The notes under the pieces are model-generated. The model was given only the letters and a program-made list of their open reading frames with translations. It was not told where the DNA came from and did no database searches. Positions 1 through 7,574 of a stretch of 15,526 nucleotides of DNA are shown here, in pieces. The stretch lies in the NCBI GenBank assembly GCA_964542055.1, contig CAZITB010000069.1, positions 1 through 15,526 on the forward strand, read 5' to 3'. Within the stretch, counting starts at the first letter, position 1. Each line of letters opens with the position of its first letter. The DNA is from CAZITB01 sp964542055 (GTDB lineage: Bacteria; Planctomycetota; Phycisphaerae; Sedimentisphaerales; CAMDDF01). Made by a program: the position numbers and the translations under genes.

Positions 1-1
1 C

Positions 2-562
2 CCTTTTCCAAAATATCAGGCTTCTTCTGGTTTAAGTCAGATATCATCGGCTGTCGAAGAAGCGGGTTTTTATGATATCTTGCCAAAAATAGATGATTTA
101 ATGAAAAATGCCAAAGAATTAACATTAAACGAAGACCAGCCTTTTGAAAAATATGGAATATATATTTTAAAATGGGAAGGTGCTTATGGGAGGATATACA
201 AATATCTTTATTCGTCAGTGTATACTCTCGAAGAACAATCTTTAATAATTGAAAAAGGAAAAATTAGTTCTATTGTATATGCGACCTCTTTTGGTCGTTG
301 GGATGAGACAAAGAGAAGTTATGTGTCGTTCCCCGAATACTCAAAAAAAATAGAAAAAGAATTATCCAATCATTGGCAATACGCTGGTGTAATGATTAAT
401 GGTGAATTAACAGGAGATATTCCCCCAATACCTGGATGCTTAGTAGTTGCTGATAACTCTCAAGGCGAAAATGCAATGATGTATTATCCTAAAAATATAT
501 TACCAGCTTTCGAGAAAATTTACCCAAATATTAAAATTCCAGATAATAGAATCATTGAATGA
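2..562 (+). CDS. Unrecognised protein, C-terminal part (5' end outside window)
   Basis: The reading frame is open from the first bases of the window to a TGA at 560-562, giving at least 186 residues. A TTG at 80 could be read as a start, but the frame continues upstream in protein-like sequence (PFPKYQASSGLSQISSAVEE), so I treat the gene as cut by the window edge. The visible part looks like a soluble mixed alpha/beta domain rich in Tyr and Lys. It has aromatic stretches such as YGRIYKYLYSSVY and a Pro/Gly turn (GDIPPIPG) near the end. I see no membrane segment, repeat or known catalytic motif and do not recognise the family. It is AT-rich like the GLUG gene that follows 152 bp downstream on the same strand, and unlike the genes beyond 4.9 kb. 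No clear terminator follows it. Confidence 0.75.
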   Translation, partial: PFPKYQASSGLSQISSAVEEAGFYDILPKIDDLMKNAKELTLNEDQPFEKYGIYILKWEGAYGRIYKYLYSSVYTLEEQSLIIEKGKISSIVYATSFGRWDETKRSYVSFPEYSKKIEKELSNHWQYAGVMINGELTGDIPPIPGCLVVADNSQGENAMMYYPKNILPAFEKIYPNIKIPDNRIIE

Positions 563-714
563 AAAATTAAAGTAGTGATGCTAAGAAACAATAATTGAGT
601 AAGTTTTTGAAATGTGTGAAAATGCGGATGTAACTTGTTTTATCATGCAAAAATGTTTTAAAAAGCGGTTCTTTGTGCTATATTAAAAATGATACATGTT
701 AAGGAAATTTAACT

Positions 715-3700
715 ATGAATAAATTATTTTTAAGGTTAATTGTTGTAATTTTTTGTAATTCAGTTATTTGGGCTGGAGGTTTGACTGTCGGAGATGGTTC
801 AGCAGAAAATCCTTATCTTATTAGGAACTTCACTGAATTTCTTTCATTTACTCAAGATCCCAATTACTGGGCATATGGGGTACATACAAAATTAACGGCA
901 GACATTGACTTAGATATAAATCTACAAGGTAGACAGAGTTATACTAAGGCTATCATTGCACCTGACACAAGTTTTTCTAATGGCTTCCAAGGTATCGAGT
1001 TTAAAGGTTCTTTTGATGGTGGTTACCATAAAATATCTAACTTAATCATCTACTATGACACTTTAGCCCCCGATTATCTGGGGTTATTCGGAAAAATCAA
1101 TAATGGAACTATTAAAAACTTGGATATAGTTAATGCAAATATCAATGGCGATGAAAATGCCCAATACCATGGAGGAATATGTGGTGAAAATTATAGGGGT
1201 CAAATTATCAACTGTACTATTGAAGGAAAATTACTTGGTGGAGACTATACTGGTTTGATTGTTGGTAGAAGTACAAATGGAAATATAAGTTATTGCAAGT
1301 CAACTGGTGTTATATATGGTAGCAATTATATTGGTGGTCTAATTGGTGAGAGTACTTCCAATACTATAAAATTCTGTTTCTCTAAAGATTGTAAAATCAT
1401 TGGCAATCAATATATAGGGGGCTTAATAGGTAGTTGTTATGAATATGATACAAAAATCAATTATTGTTTTGCGAATTGTCAAATAATTGGTAACTATTAT
1501 GTGGGAGGGTTTCTTGGTGGTATAGATTCGGGAAAAGTTTCAATTTCAAACAGTTATTCGAGAGGAATATTAAATGGAATTGATTTAGTTGGTGGTTTTG
1601 TAGGATTCTCAGGTGTAGATGATATAACGAATTGTTATTCAGCCACTTCTTTAAATGGATATGGTGATGACATAGGCGGTTTTGTTGGTGACGGCTGGGG
1701 AAATGCAAAAAATTGTTTTTGGGATGTTCAAGTAAGCGGTATAGGCTTAAGTGGCGATGATAATTATGGTGCAATCGGCAAAACAACTCAGCAAATGCAA
1801 TATCCACAAATTTACCAAGAAGCTGATTGGCAAGATGCAGACCGAGAAACTGGTATGCCTGGATGGACTTTTTTTAATGGTATTTATCCTGCATTTTTAA
1901 TGGAATACTATGAAGAAGTTCCTGATATTAGAGGAATGCATGTTCTTGACGCTGAAGATTTACTTCAGAAAAATAATTTTAATCGAATAAACAGGATAGA
2001 AGTGCCCACTATGACAGGGGCAAATGGAGAAGTAATGGGTGTTTCGGTTATGATCGGTGGTTATATTACTCCAAACATTAATATCGATTTGATTGTTTCT
2101 AATGGAAGAAATGGTGATGGTTCAAAATCAAATCCCTATGCAATTGCAGGTAAGGCGGACTTGGAAGCAGTTAATAATGATCCCTGTGCTTGCTATAGAA
2201 TGACAGCAGATATTTTTATGGGGATAAATGACTTTTATAAACAATCACCTGTACCCGAATTTTCTGGCAGATTCGATGGTAACTGGTGTGTAATCAAAAA
2301 TTTAAATATCAATTCTTCTGGTAACACAGGCTTGTTTGGAAAAGTTGGCGACATGAGTGAAGACCGCCCAGGATTCATTATCAATCTTGGTTTGGAAAAT
2401 GTAAGTATCCAAAATGGAGACTATGTGGGTGCTCTTGCAGGGCTTGTTGAAGAAAATAGCAAGATAGCCAATTGTTATTCAACAGGTAGAGTTACAGGGG
2501 ACGATTATGTGGGAGGATTGATAGGCAAATCGCAATATAGTAAAATTGAATATTGTTTTTCAGATTGTAATGTAAATGGCTCTTATTATACAGGCGGCTT
2601 TATTGGAGAAAATGACGGGACAATAGAAAACTGTTATTCAGCAGGGACTGTGAGCGGTGTTAGTGCTGTTGGTGGTTTTGTGGGTGAATATAATGGTTGG
2701 ATGGAAAACTGTTATTCCAAATCTAAAATTTTAACTGCATCAGGTCAGGGATTTTGCGGTAATAGTTATATCAATATGAGTAATTGCTTTTGGGATGTTA
2801 ATGTAAGTGGTGTTGGCACAAGTGGAGATGATAATTACGGTGCCGTTGGTAAAACAACAGAACAATTGAAGCAGCCAGGATTATTCGAAGATGCAGGCTG
2901 GGAATTTGCAGATTTTGAAATTGGTTATAGGGGCTGGTATAAGCCTGTTGGAGACTATCCCAAAATGCACTGGCAAAATCCAGATGCTGTGTTTATCCCT
3001 GACTTAGCATTAATAAGGCAAGAAGGAATAAGTATTTTTAACGAAATTGCCGTTTCATACGATACCCACACTGTTAAAAGCTTGTCTATGCCTAACAAGA
3101 TTGCAGGGCTTTCAGTAGTTACAAGTGGGTTTATTGATAAATCAAACATTATAGATGTATATCTTACATATAGAACAACTGCTGACGGCTCATCTGAAAA
3201 ACCTTTTCCAATAGCTTGTGTTGAAGACCTCGAAGCAATAAATATAATGTCTGAAAATTATGATACTAATTTCTCATATGTTATAGTAAGAGATATTTAT
3301 GTTGGTTACGATGAAGGAGTTTTTTCACAGGCAATTATAGCACCTGATTCCATAAATAACTACAGTACTTTTGACGGAAATGATTTTGATGGAACGTTAG
3401 ATGGAGACTTCTTTACCATAAACAACCTTGATATTGAAGGTAATGATTATATCGGCTTGATTGGAGAAATAGGTATTTTTGGACAGGTAAAAAATCTTGG
3501 TTTGAATAGTTGCAATTTTAGGGCAAATATTCACTCTGGGGGAATTTGTGGTTATAATCAAGGTAAAATTACAAACTGTTATGTTGATGCCCAAATTATT
3601 GCAAAGCAATCTGGAGGAGGCATTTGTGGGATGAATCAGGGTGGGACTATTAGTAATTGCTTTTCTTTAGGCTCTGTTTCTAGCTATTTTTCAGGAAATA

Positions 3701-4305
3701 TTGGTGGACTAGTGGGAGTAAATACTGGGTCTATCTATAATTCTTATTCACATGCTGATGTTAATGGGAAAGTTACTGTTGGCGGATTGTGTGGATCAAA
3801 TGGCGATTTCTATGGCCAGGCAGTAATAAAAGATTCATATGCAACAGGCAAAGTTGTTGCGGATGCTTATTACGGTGGATTGTGTGGCAAATCTAATATG
3901 CATTTGCCTGAGGGAACAATTGAAAATAGTTTTTGGGATGTAAATACCACAGGTGTAGGCACAACTGGGGATGACAATCTTGGCGCAACTGGTAAGACAA
4001 CTTATGAAATGCAAACTTTAGTTACTTACGCAGATGCTGGATGGGACTTTACAAATGAAAGTGTCAATGGTTCTAATGATATTTGGCGAATGTGCGAAGA
4101 GGGAATTGATTACCCTAAATTATGGTGGCAGTTTCCAGCTGGTGATATTGCCTGTGGTGAAGGAATAAATTTTAATGATTTCACAGCTCTTGCAAATAAC
4201 TGGTTTGTTGAAGTTAATGATAACTCAAATGCTTCAGATATTAATTTTGATGGAATAGTTGATATTTACGATTTGGTTTTTATCTCAGACTATTGGCTGG
4301 AATGA
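715..4305 (+). CDS. Secreted three-module GLUG-repeat protein with PASTA-like linkers and C-terminal dockerin-like segment
   Basis: A 1196-residue exported protein. Residues 1-21 are a signal peptide (Lys/Arg start, hydrophobic core, cleavage near WAGG). Three similar modules follow, at about 22-395, 465-755 and 820-1140. Each opens with a GDGS..NPY or DGSSEKPF-type segment, runs through GLUG repeats (GGLIGE, GGFVGE, GGLCGS) that alternate with NCYS-type strands and should form a beta-solenoid, and closes with an FWDV..SG.G.SGDDN.GA.GKTT block at about 335, 692 and 1073. Residues 401-464 (VPDIRGM...) and about 759-819 (IPDLALI...) look like PASTA domains. Residues 1143-1196 are dockerin-like: the second loop is well formed (D1175, N1177, D1179, D1183, D1186) and the first is degenerate. 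The ATG start has AAGGA about 9 bases upstream. Members of this group are usually surface or secreted adhesin-like proteins, but the ligand is unknown. The gene is AT-rich. No enzyme motif was seen. Confidence 0.85.
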   Translation: MNKLFLRLIVVIFCNSVIWAGGLTVGDGSAENPYLIRNFTEFLSFTQDPNYWAYGVHTKLTADIDLDINLQGRQSYTKAIIAPDTSFSNGFQGIEFKGSFDGGYHKISNLIIYYDTLAPDYLGLFGKINNGTIKNLDIVNANINGDENAQYHGGICGENYRGQIINCTIEGKLLGGDYTGLIVGRSTNGNISYCKSTGVIYGSNYIGGLIGESTSNTIKFCFSKDCKIIGNQYIGGLIGSCYEYDTKINYCFANCQIIGNYYVGGFLGGIDSGKVSISNSYSRGILNGIDLVGGFVGFSGVDDITNCYSATSLNGYGDDIGGFVGDGWGNAKNCFWDVQVSGIGLSGDDNYGAIGKTTQQMQYPQIYQEADWQDADRETGMPGWTFFNGIYPAFLMEYYEEVPDIRGMHVLDAEDLLQKNNFNRINRIEVPTMTGANGEVMGVSVMIGGYITPNINIDLIVSNGRNGDGSKSNPYAIAGKADLEAVNNDPCACYRMTADIFMGINDFYKQSPVPEFSGRFDGNWCVIKNLNINSSGNTGLFGKVGDMSEDRPGFIINLGLENVSIQNGDYVGALAGLVEENSKIANCYSTGRVTGDDYVGGLIGKSQYSKIEYCFSDCNVNGSYYTGGFIGENDGTIENCYSAGTVSGVSAVGGFVGEYNGWMENCYSKSKILTASGQGFCGNSYINMSNCFWDVNVSGVGTSGDDNYGAVGKTTEQLKQPGLFEDAGWEFADFEIGYRGWYKPVGDYPKMHWQNPDAVFIPDLALIRQEGISIFNEIAVSYDTHTVKSLSMPNKIAGLSVVTSGFIDKSNIIDVYLTYRTTADGSSEKPFPIACVEDLEAINIMSENYDTNFSYVIVRDIYVGYDEGVFSQAIIAPDSINNYSTFDGNDFDGTLDGDFFTINNLDIEGNDYIGLIGEIGIFGQVKNLGLNSCNFRANIHSGGICGYNQGKITNCYVDAQIIAKQSGGGICGMNQGGTISNCFSLGSVSSYFSGNIGGLVGVNTGSIYNSYSHADVNGKVTVGGLCGSNGDFYGQAVIKDSYATGKVVADAYYGGLCGKSNMHLPEGTIENSFWDVNTTGVGTTGDDNLGATGKTTYEMQTLVTYADAGWDFTNESVNGSNDIWRMCEEGIDYPKLWWQFPAGDIACGEGINFNDFTALANNWFVEVNDNSNASDINFDGIVDIYDLVFISDYWLE

Positions 4306-4360
4306 GTAATAAATTTGAAGGTTTTTGTGTAAATACCGACAAAACTTTACGGGAGTTGTT

Positions 4361-4648
4361 ATGTTTGATGGTGATGTTGATAAAGCAATTCAGGAAGGTA
4401 TGAAATTCCAATCCAAATATATCTCAATTGTTATCCGAAATGCGATGGAAGATTTTCATAATAAATATCTTTCAGATGAGCAAATGAAAGAATTGAATCC
4501 AATTATTAGGAATGCTGTTTATACGGCTCTATATTCGATGCAGTATGGCAAGGATTCGATGAGAGCAAAGGAATTCATGGATTACCACATAGATATGATA
4601 CCAAGTTACTGGGAAGAACCTGAGTTGATAGTTGAAATTGAGAAATAG
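4361..4648 (+). CDS. Small hypothetical protein (95 aa)
   Basis: A 95-residue acidic, apparently all-helical soluble protein beginning MFDGDVDKAIQEGMKF. The frame could start at a TTG at 4325, but the ATG at 4361 has GGGAG six bases upstream and the TTG has nothing comparable, so I choose 4361. The central segment (EDFHNKYLSDEQMKELNP) suggests two or three amphipathic helices, and the end is Glu-rich. There is no signal peptide, membrane segment, zinc motif or clear DNA-binding motif. It begins 55 bases after the GLUG gene stop on the same strand and could share its transcript. I do not recognise the family. A helical regulator or a small partner of a mobile or toxin module would be speculation. 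Confidence 0.7.
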   Translation: MFDGDVDKAIQEGMKFQSKYISIVIRNAMEDFHNKYLSDEQMKELNPIIRNAVYTALYSMQYGKDSMRAKEFMDYHIDMIPSYWEEPELIVEIEK

Positions 4649-4660
4649 AGGGGGCAATCT

Positions 4661-4714
4661 ATGATTGTGAGTAGGGTGATTATGTCTCGAATAAAAGATA
4701 AGCAAAACCAATAA
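4661..4714 (+). CDS. Possible 17-codon small ORF or gene remnant
   Basis: ATG at 4661 to TAA at 4712-4714 encodes MIVSRVIMSRIKDKQNQ. The reason to list it is the ribosome binding site: AGGGGG at 4649-4654, six bases before the ATG, which is the strongest Shine-Dalgarno-like run in this half of the window. It starts 12 bases after the stop of the preceding small gene, a spacing that suits translational coupling. The peptide is basic and too short to assign. It could be a real small protein, or the surviving start of a gene truncated at the tRNA-proximal edge of the AT-rich segment. I cannot decide between them. Confidence 0.3.
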   Translation: MIVSRVIMSRIKDKQNQ

Positions 4715-4742
4715 AAAAGAAGTAAGAATTAACCACCACTTT

Positions 4743-4778
4743 TATAGCACATTCTATAGCACATTAATTTTTAGCACA
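4743..4778. repeat. Short tandem repeat TATAGCACATT
   Basis: TATAGCACATT occurs at 4743-4753 and again at 4755-4765 (12-bp period), followed by a partial third copy, TTAGCACA, at 4771-4778. The array lies between the last + strand ORF and the terminator next to tRNA-Glu. Such repeats can mark recombination edges or protein binding sites, but here they may be chance in AT-rich DNA. Confidence 0.5.
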
Positions 4779-4825
4779 AAAAAAACCTTATTTTTAGCCT
4801 AAAAACAAGGAAAAAATAAGGTTTT
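4778..4825 (-). terminator. Intrinsic terminator downstream of tRNA-Glu
   Basis: A perfect 14-bp inverted repeat (AAAACCTTATTTTT at 4782-4795 with its complement at 4812-4825) encloses a 16-base loop. Read on the - strand the hairpin is followed by eight T residues (complement of 4778-4785), so it should end the ferredoxin/tRNA transcript four bases beyond the tRNA. On the + strand only TTTT follows, so it would be a weaker terminator for the hypothetical genes to the left. Confidence 0.85.
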
Positions 4826-4828
4826 GAA

Positions 4829-4903
<75 letters not shown>

Positions 4904-4917
4904 ACTTAAAATCAGCA

Positions 4918-5088
4918 CTATTCCATGCTGATAGCTTCTACCGGGCACTCATCAACACAAACACCGCAGTCAACGCAAGCGTCTGTGATAGTCGCTTTGC
5001 CGTCTTCCATAACGATAGCTTCGCTTGGGCATGAATCAATGCATGCTTCACAACCGGTGCATGTGCTTTTATCTACTTTTGCTGGCAT
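4918..5088 (-). CDS. 2[4Fe-4S] bacterial-type ferredoxin (56 aa)
   Basis: A small soluble electron carrier of the clostridial 2[4Fe-4S] type. Two cluster motifs of the form CxxCxxCxxxCP are complete: C10, C13, C16, C20 and C38, C41, C44, C48, each followed by Pro. The two halves show the usual internal pseudo-symmetry, and the length matches the family (about 55-60 residues). I chose the ATG at 5088 (MPAKVDKSTC) because AAAGGA lies about seven bases upstream; an in-frame ATG at 5103 would add five residues and lacks such a site. It typically serves low-potential anaerobic metabolism such as pyruvate:ferredoxin oxidoreductase or hydrogenase, which suggests an anaerobic or facultative host. It has a plausible promoter of its own and is followed within 14 bp by tRNA-Glu. 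Confidence 0.95.
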   Translation of the reverse strand: MPAKVDKSTCTGCEACIDSCPSEAIVMEDGKATITDACVDCGVCVDECPVEAISME

Positions 5089-5127
5089 AATCATTCCTTT
5101 CAATTACTAAAACTAACACGAACGAGG

Positions 5128-5156
5128 ATATTACTAGAATTACTTTATGGATACAA
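5128..5156 (-). promoter_or_regulatory. Candidate sigma70 promoter for ferredoxin/tRNA-Glu
   Basis: On the - strand TTGTAT (5156-5151) and TAATAT (5133-5128) are separated by 17 bases, about 40 bases before the ferredoxin ATG. The match to consensus is moderate. No convincing terminator lies between the TPR/HEAT gene stop and this point, so read-through from upstream is also possible. Confidence 0.4.
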
Positions 5157-5181
5157 GATTTTTTTTAGAAATGTTCAAAAA

Positions 5182-7491
5182 TTATTTAGAATTTTCTGCA
5201 TTTTCTGGCTCCTGCTCAGGATCTTGTCCGCCCAGAGCAACCGCCATCTGCCTTACCAAAGTATTCGAGTCGTTTTTTGCGGTCCAGTCAAGAACATTGT
5301 CGAACTGCCTGCCCTGCGAATTGGCCAGCAGATTCAAAGCCATTAGCCTGACAGGCCAGTTTTGGTCCTGGATCAGTTCACCTAACGTGCTCACCAGCTC
5401 ATGATCAAGCGGTACAAACTGCATAGCGATCATGGTCTGAAATTTCACAGTCCAGTTTTCATCCCTGAGAGCCTTCTGGACAGCTGATTTCAAAAGCTCA
5501 GTCTCCACAAAAAGCAACCTGTAAGGTGGATTTTCCAGTCTTTCAAAAGCCGCTTGTTCGGCTAAAAGCCCAGTAAACAGCCTCACCGATGATATTACCT
5601 GTCCCTGCTGACCCGCGTTTAAGGCTTCAAGCCTGCTTTGCAGGTAGCGGTTGCTAAGTATTACCGGGTTACGTTTGATCGTCGTCGTAACCGGCTTTAG
5701 CTTTTTTATATAATTACTATAGTTGCCTCTTTTGTCTTTGACAGGGTCAATATAAGCAGTCAATTCTATATTGAAACCAGCTTGGGGGTAACTTAACATT
5801 ATTTCCCTCAGCGGGCCTGTAACAATAGTCACTGGAATAATAAGCGATTTGCCCGGTTCGATTGGTTTCGACGGCCAAGTTTCGATTTTCAGCAATTCAG
5901 GGATGGTCGCTTTGATATCGCCTTTTATTTTGGCGCTTATCAGAATATTGCCTTTGAAAATACTAGTTTGATTTACGACTATTTGACTTTTGCTGGTGTT
6001 AGTGATTATCAGTTCAGTCTGAATATCATGATCATAGCTGAATTCATTTCCATTAGTTTTTATGCTGACATTGAGCATGTTATCGGGTTTAACAAATTCA
6101 ACCGCTCTGTTGCCAAAGATTTTACCAAACTCCTTACGTATGCTCGATGGCGAATTTTTTGGTATATAAGCCGAGTTCTGCTGCTCAAGCATATCTAATG
6201 CCGCTTGAGCTTCGATACTTCCGGGCTGAATTTCGATCATCTCTTTCAATTTCTCAACAGCCTCTTGCCTATTGTCTTTTGCCATATCGATCCTGGCTTG
6301 GGCAAGCAGCTTGATCTGATTATCTTCTACATCTTTCAACTGCTCAGCTGCAAGGTCATATTCTTCGTTCAAAACCATCGCATATCCGAACAATGTTTCG
6401 ATTTCTGGCGAATTCGGATCCTGGGAATATGCCTTATTGGCCCATGCAAGGGCGTTTTCGGGCATTTCTTTACCGAAACTGTAAAACCATGCCAGCATTC
6501 CCGGCGAAAATTGACCATCTTCTTGCATTTCCAAAGCCTGCTCTTGGGCCTCATTGAGAATTTTATTTGCGAGTTGGGAATCACCCATCTTTCGAGCCGC
6601 TTTTGCTGCGATAACTTCGATAAGGATATTGAAACCATGCTCTTGCCTGTACCGGGTCGCGATCTGCAGACATCGAGTCAAATTATCCGCTCTTAATGCC
6701 GATATTGACCAGGGAACATAAATCTGTTTCGGCAGTTCAGAATCCGGGTTCAAATACTTAAATAGTTCAACATAGTACTTCCAGCCCTGATAGGATTCGG
6801 TATATAACCCCAGCGAATAGGCGTAATTGGCATAAGACATTGCAGCTTCTAAACTCAAAGGATTATTTGCCAGCATAAACCTGTGATGAGCAGCTACCGC
6901 AATTTCGTTTACCTGTCCGTCAGAAAGTTCTAAAATCTTCCTAAAAGCCAGATTATTGTAGGGATTGCGGGAGTATGCAGCATTGAAAAACCTCAAGGCG
7001 GTTTTAAAATCGGCTTTTTCGACATACAAAAAACCCATTTCAGTTGCCATTTCCGAAAAGAAAATATCATTTCTGGCCCCGACCTGATTCATCAGCAAAT
7101 TCAAAACAGCCTCACGTTCTTCACGTGAATTTTGGTGGCTCAGAAGGTATTTTGACGCTTTAATAGCAGGGATCAAATCACTGTCACTTCGAAGATACTT
7201 TCTAAGCGAAAACAGCACCGCGTCTGAATAATCTCTTTTATAACTTTTAACCGCTAAATCTATGATTTCATCAAATACGTAATTGGCCTGACTGTCAAGT
7301 TCATAAACTGCATTCAACATTATCATTGCCTCAAGTCTGTCATCGGCACCTGCACCGGGCCAGGTGTGAATTTCATGGGCAAGATTGAATAATGACTTAG
7401 CGTTATACGGCGAACGTAAATTTTCGCCCGATGCTAAGCTAGTAAACAATGATAAAATTGTAAGATAAATAAGTAAAAAACTTTTATGCAT
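5182..7491 (-). CDS. Exported TPR, beta-domain and HEAT-repeat protein of unknown function
   Basis: A 769-residue protein with an N-terminal signal peptide (MHKSFLLIYLTILSLFTS, cleavage near LASG). Helical TPR-like repeats run from about residue 100 to 436; the clearest are at about 147-179, 345-385 and 394-436, with the usual A..Y/N.A pattern. A beta-rich segment at about 470-600 (ELIITNTSKSQIVVN, IEPGKSLIIPVTI) resembles an Ig-like fold. The end (about 669-755) holds two or three HEAT-type helical pairs (DENWTVKFQTMIAM, DQNWPVRLMALNLL) and then an acidic tail. No catalytic motif is visible, so a scaffold role in the periplasm or at the membrane is inferred. The ATG at 7491 is preferred over one at 7509, because GGATGG lies just upstream and the promoter predicts a transcript starting near 7522. 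It lies 83 bp downstream of murJ. Confidence 0.85.
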   Translation of the reverse strand: MHKSFLLIYLTILSLFTSLASGENLRSPYNAKSLFNLAHEIHTWPGAGADDRLEAMIMLNAVYELDSQANYVFDEIIDLAVKSYKRDYSDAVLFSLRKYLRSDSDLIPAIKASKYLLSHQNSREEREAVLNLLMNQVGARNDIFFSEMATEMGFLYVEKADFKTALRFFNAAYSRNPYNNLAFRKILELSDGQVNEIAVAAHHRFMLANNPLSLEAAMSYANYAYSLGLYTESYQGWKYYVELFKYLNPDSELPKQIYVPWSISALRADNLTRCLQIATRYRQEHGFNILIEVIAAKAARKMGDSQLANKILNEAQEQALEMQEDGQFSPGMLAWFYSFGKEMPENALAWANKAYSQDPNSPEIETLFGYAMVLNEEYDLAAEQLKDVEDNQIKLLAQARIDMAKDNRQEAVEKLKEMIEIQPGSIEAQAALDMLEQQNSAYIPKNSPSSIRKEFGKIFGNRAVEFVKPDNMLNVSIKTNGNEFSYDHDIQTELIITNTSKSQIVVNQTSIFKGNILISAKIKGDIKATIPELLKIETWPSKPIEPGKSLIIPVTIVTGPLREIMLSYPQAGFNIELTAYIDPVKDKRGNYSNYIKKLKPVTTTIKRNPVILSNRYLQSRLEALNAGQQGQVISSVRLFTGLLAEQAAFERLENPPYRLLFVETELLKSAVQKALRDENWTVKFQTMIAMQFVPLDHELVSTLGELIQDQNWPVRLMALNLLANSQGRQFDNVLDWTAKNDSNTLVRQMAVALGGQDPEQEPENAENSK

Positions 7492-7528
7492 TACACCATC
7501 CATTAGCATTAATTGATATAAAACAGCG

Positions 7529-7558
7529 ATTATATGGTTTTTTAAATCAATAAGTCAA
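7529..7558 (-). promoter_or_regulatory. Strong candidate sigma70 promoter for the TPR/HEAT gene
   Basis: On the - strand TTGACT (7558-7553) is followed after 18 bases by a perfect TATAAT (7534-7529). The predicted transcript starts near 7522, about 30 bases before the chosen ATG. This is the best promoter match in the window and indicates that the gene can be expressed independently of rfbC-murJ. Confidence 0.65.
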
Positions 7559-7574
7559 GATTTTATATGACATT

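Noticed and set aside
635..684. Possible promoter upstream of the GLUG gene (TTGTTT at 635; TATATT at 679)
   Set aside because: Neither hexamer has a partner at 16-18 bases matching consensus well enough to call in such AT-rich sequence.
1457..1807. His/Leu/Asn-rich open frame on the - strand opposite the GLUG gene
   Set aside because: Its composition reflects antisense reading of repeated AAT/GGT codons; no start signal or family.
4925..5110. 61-codon frame on the + strand opposite ferredoxin
   Set aside because: The - strand frame has both complete iron-sulfur motifs; the + frame is a mirror of the Cys/Gly codons.
6205..6696. 163-codon open frame on the + strand opposite the TPR/HEAT gene
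   Set aside because: It lies fully inside a convincing - strand gene with signal peptide and repeats. No ribosome binding site or recognisable product.
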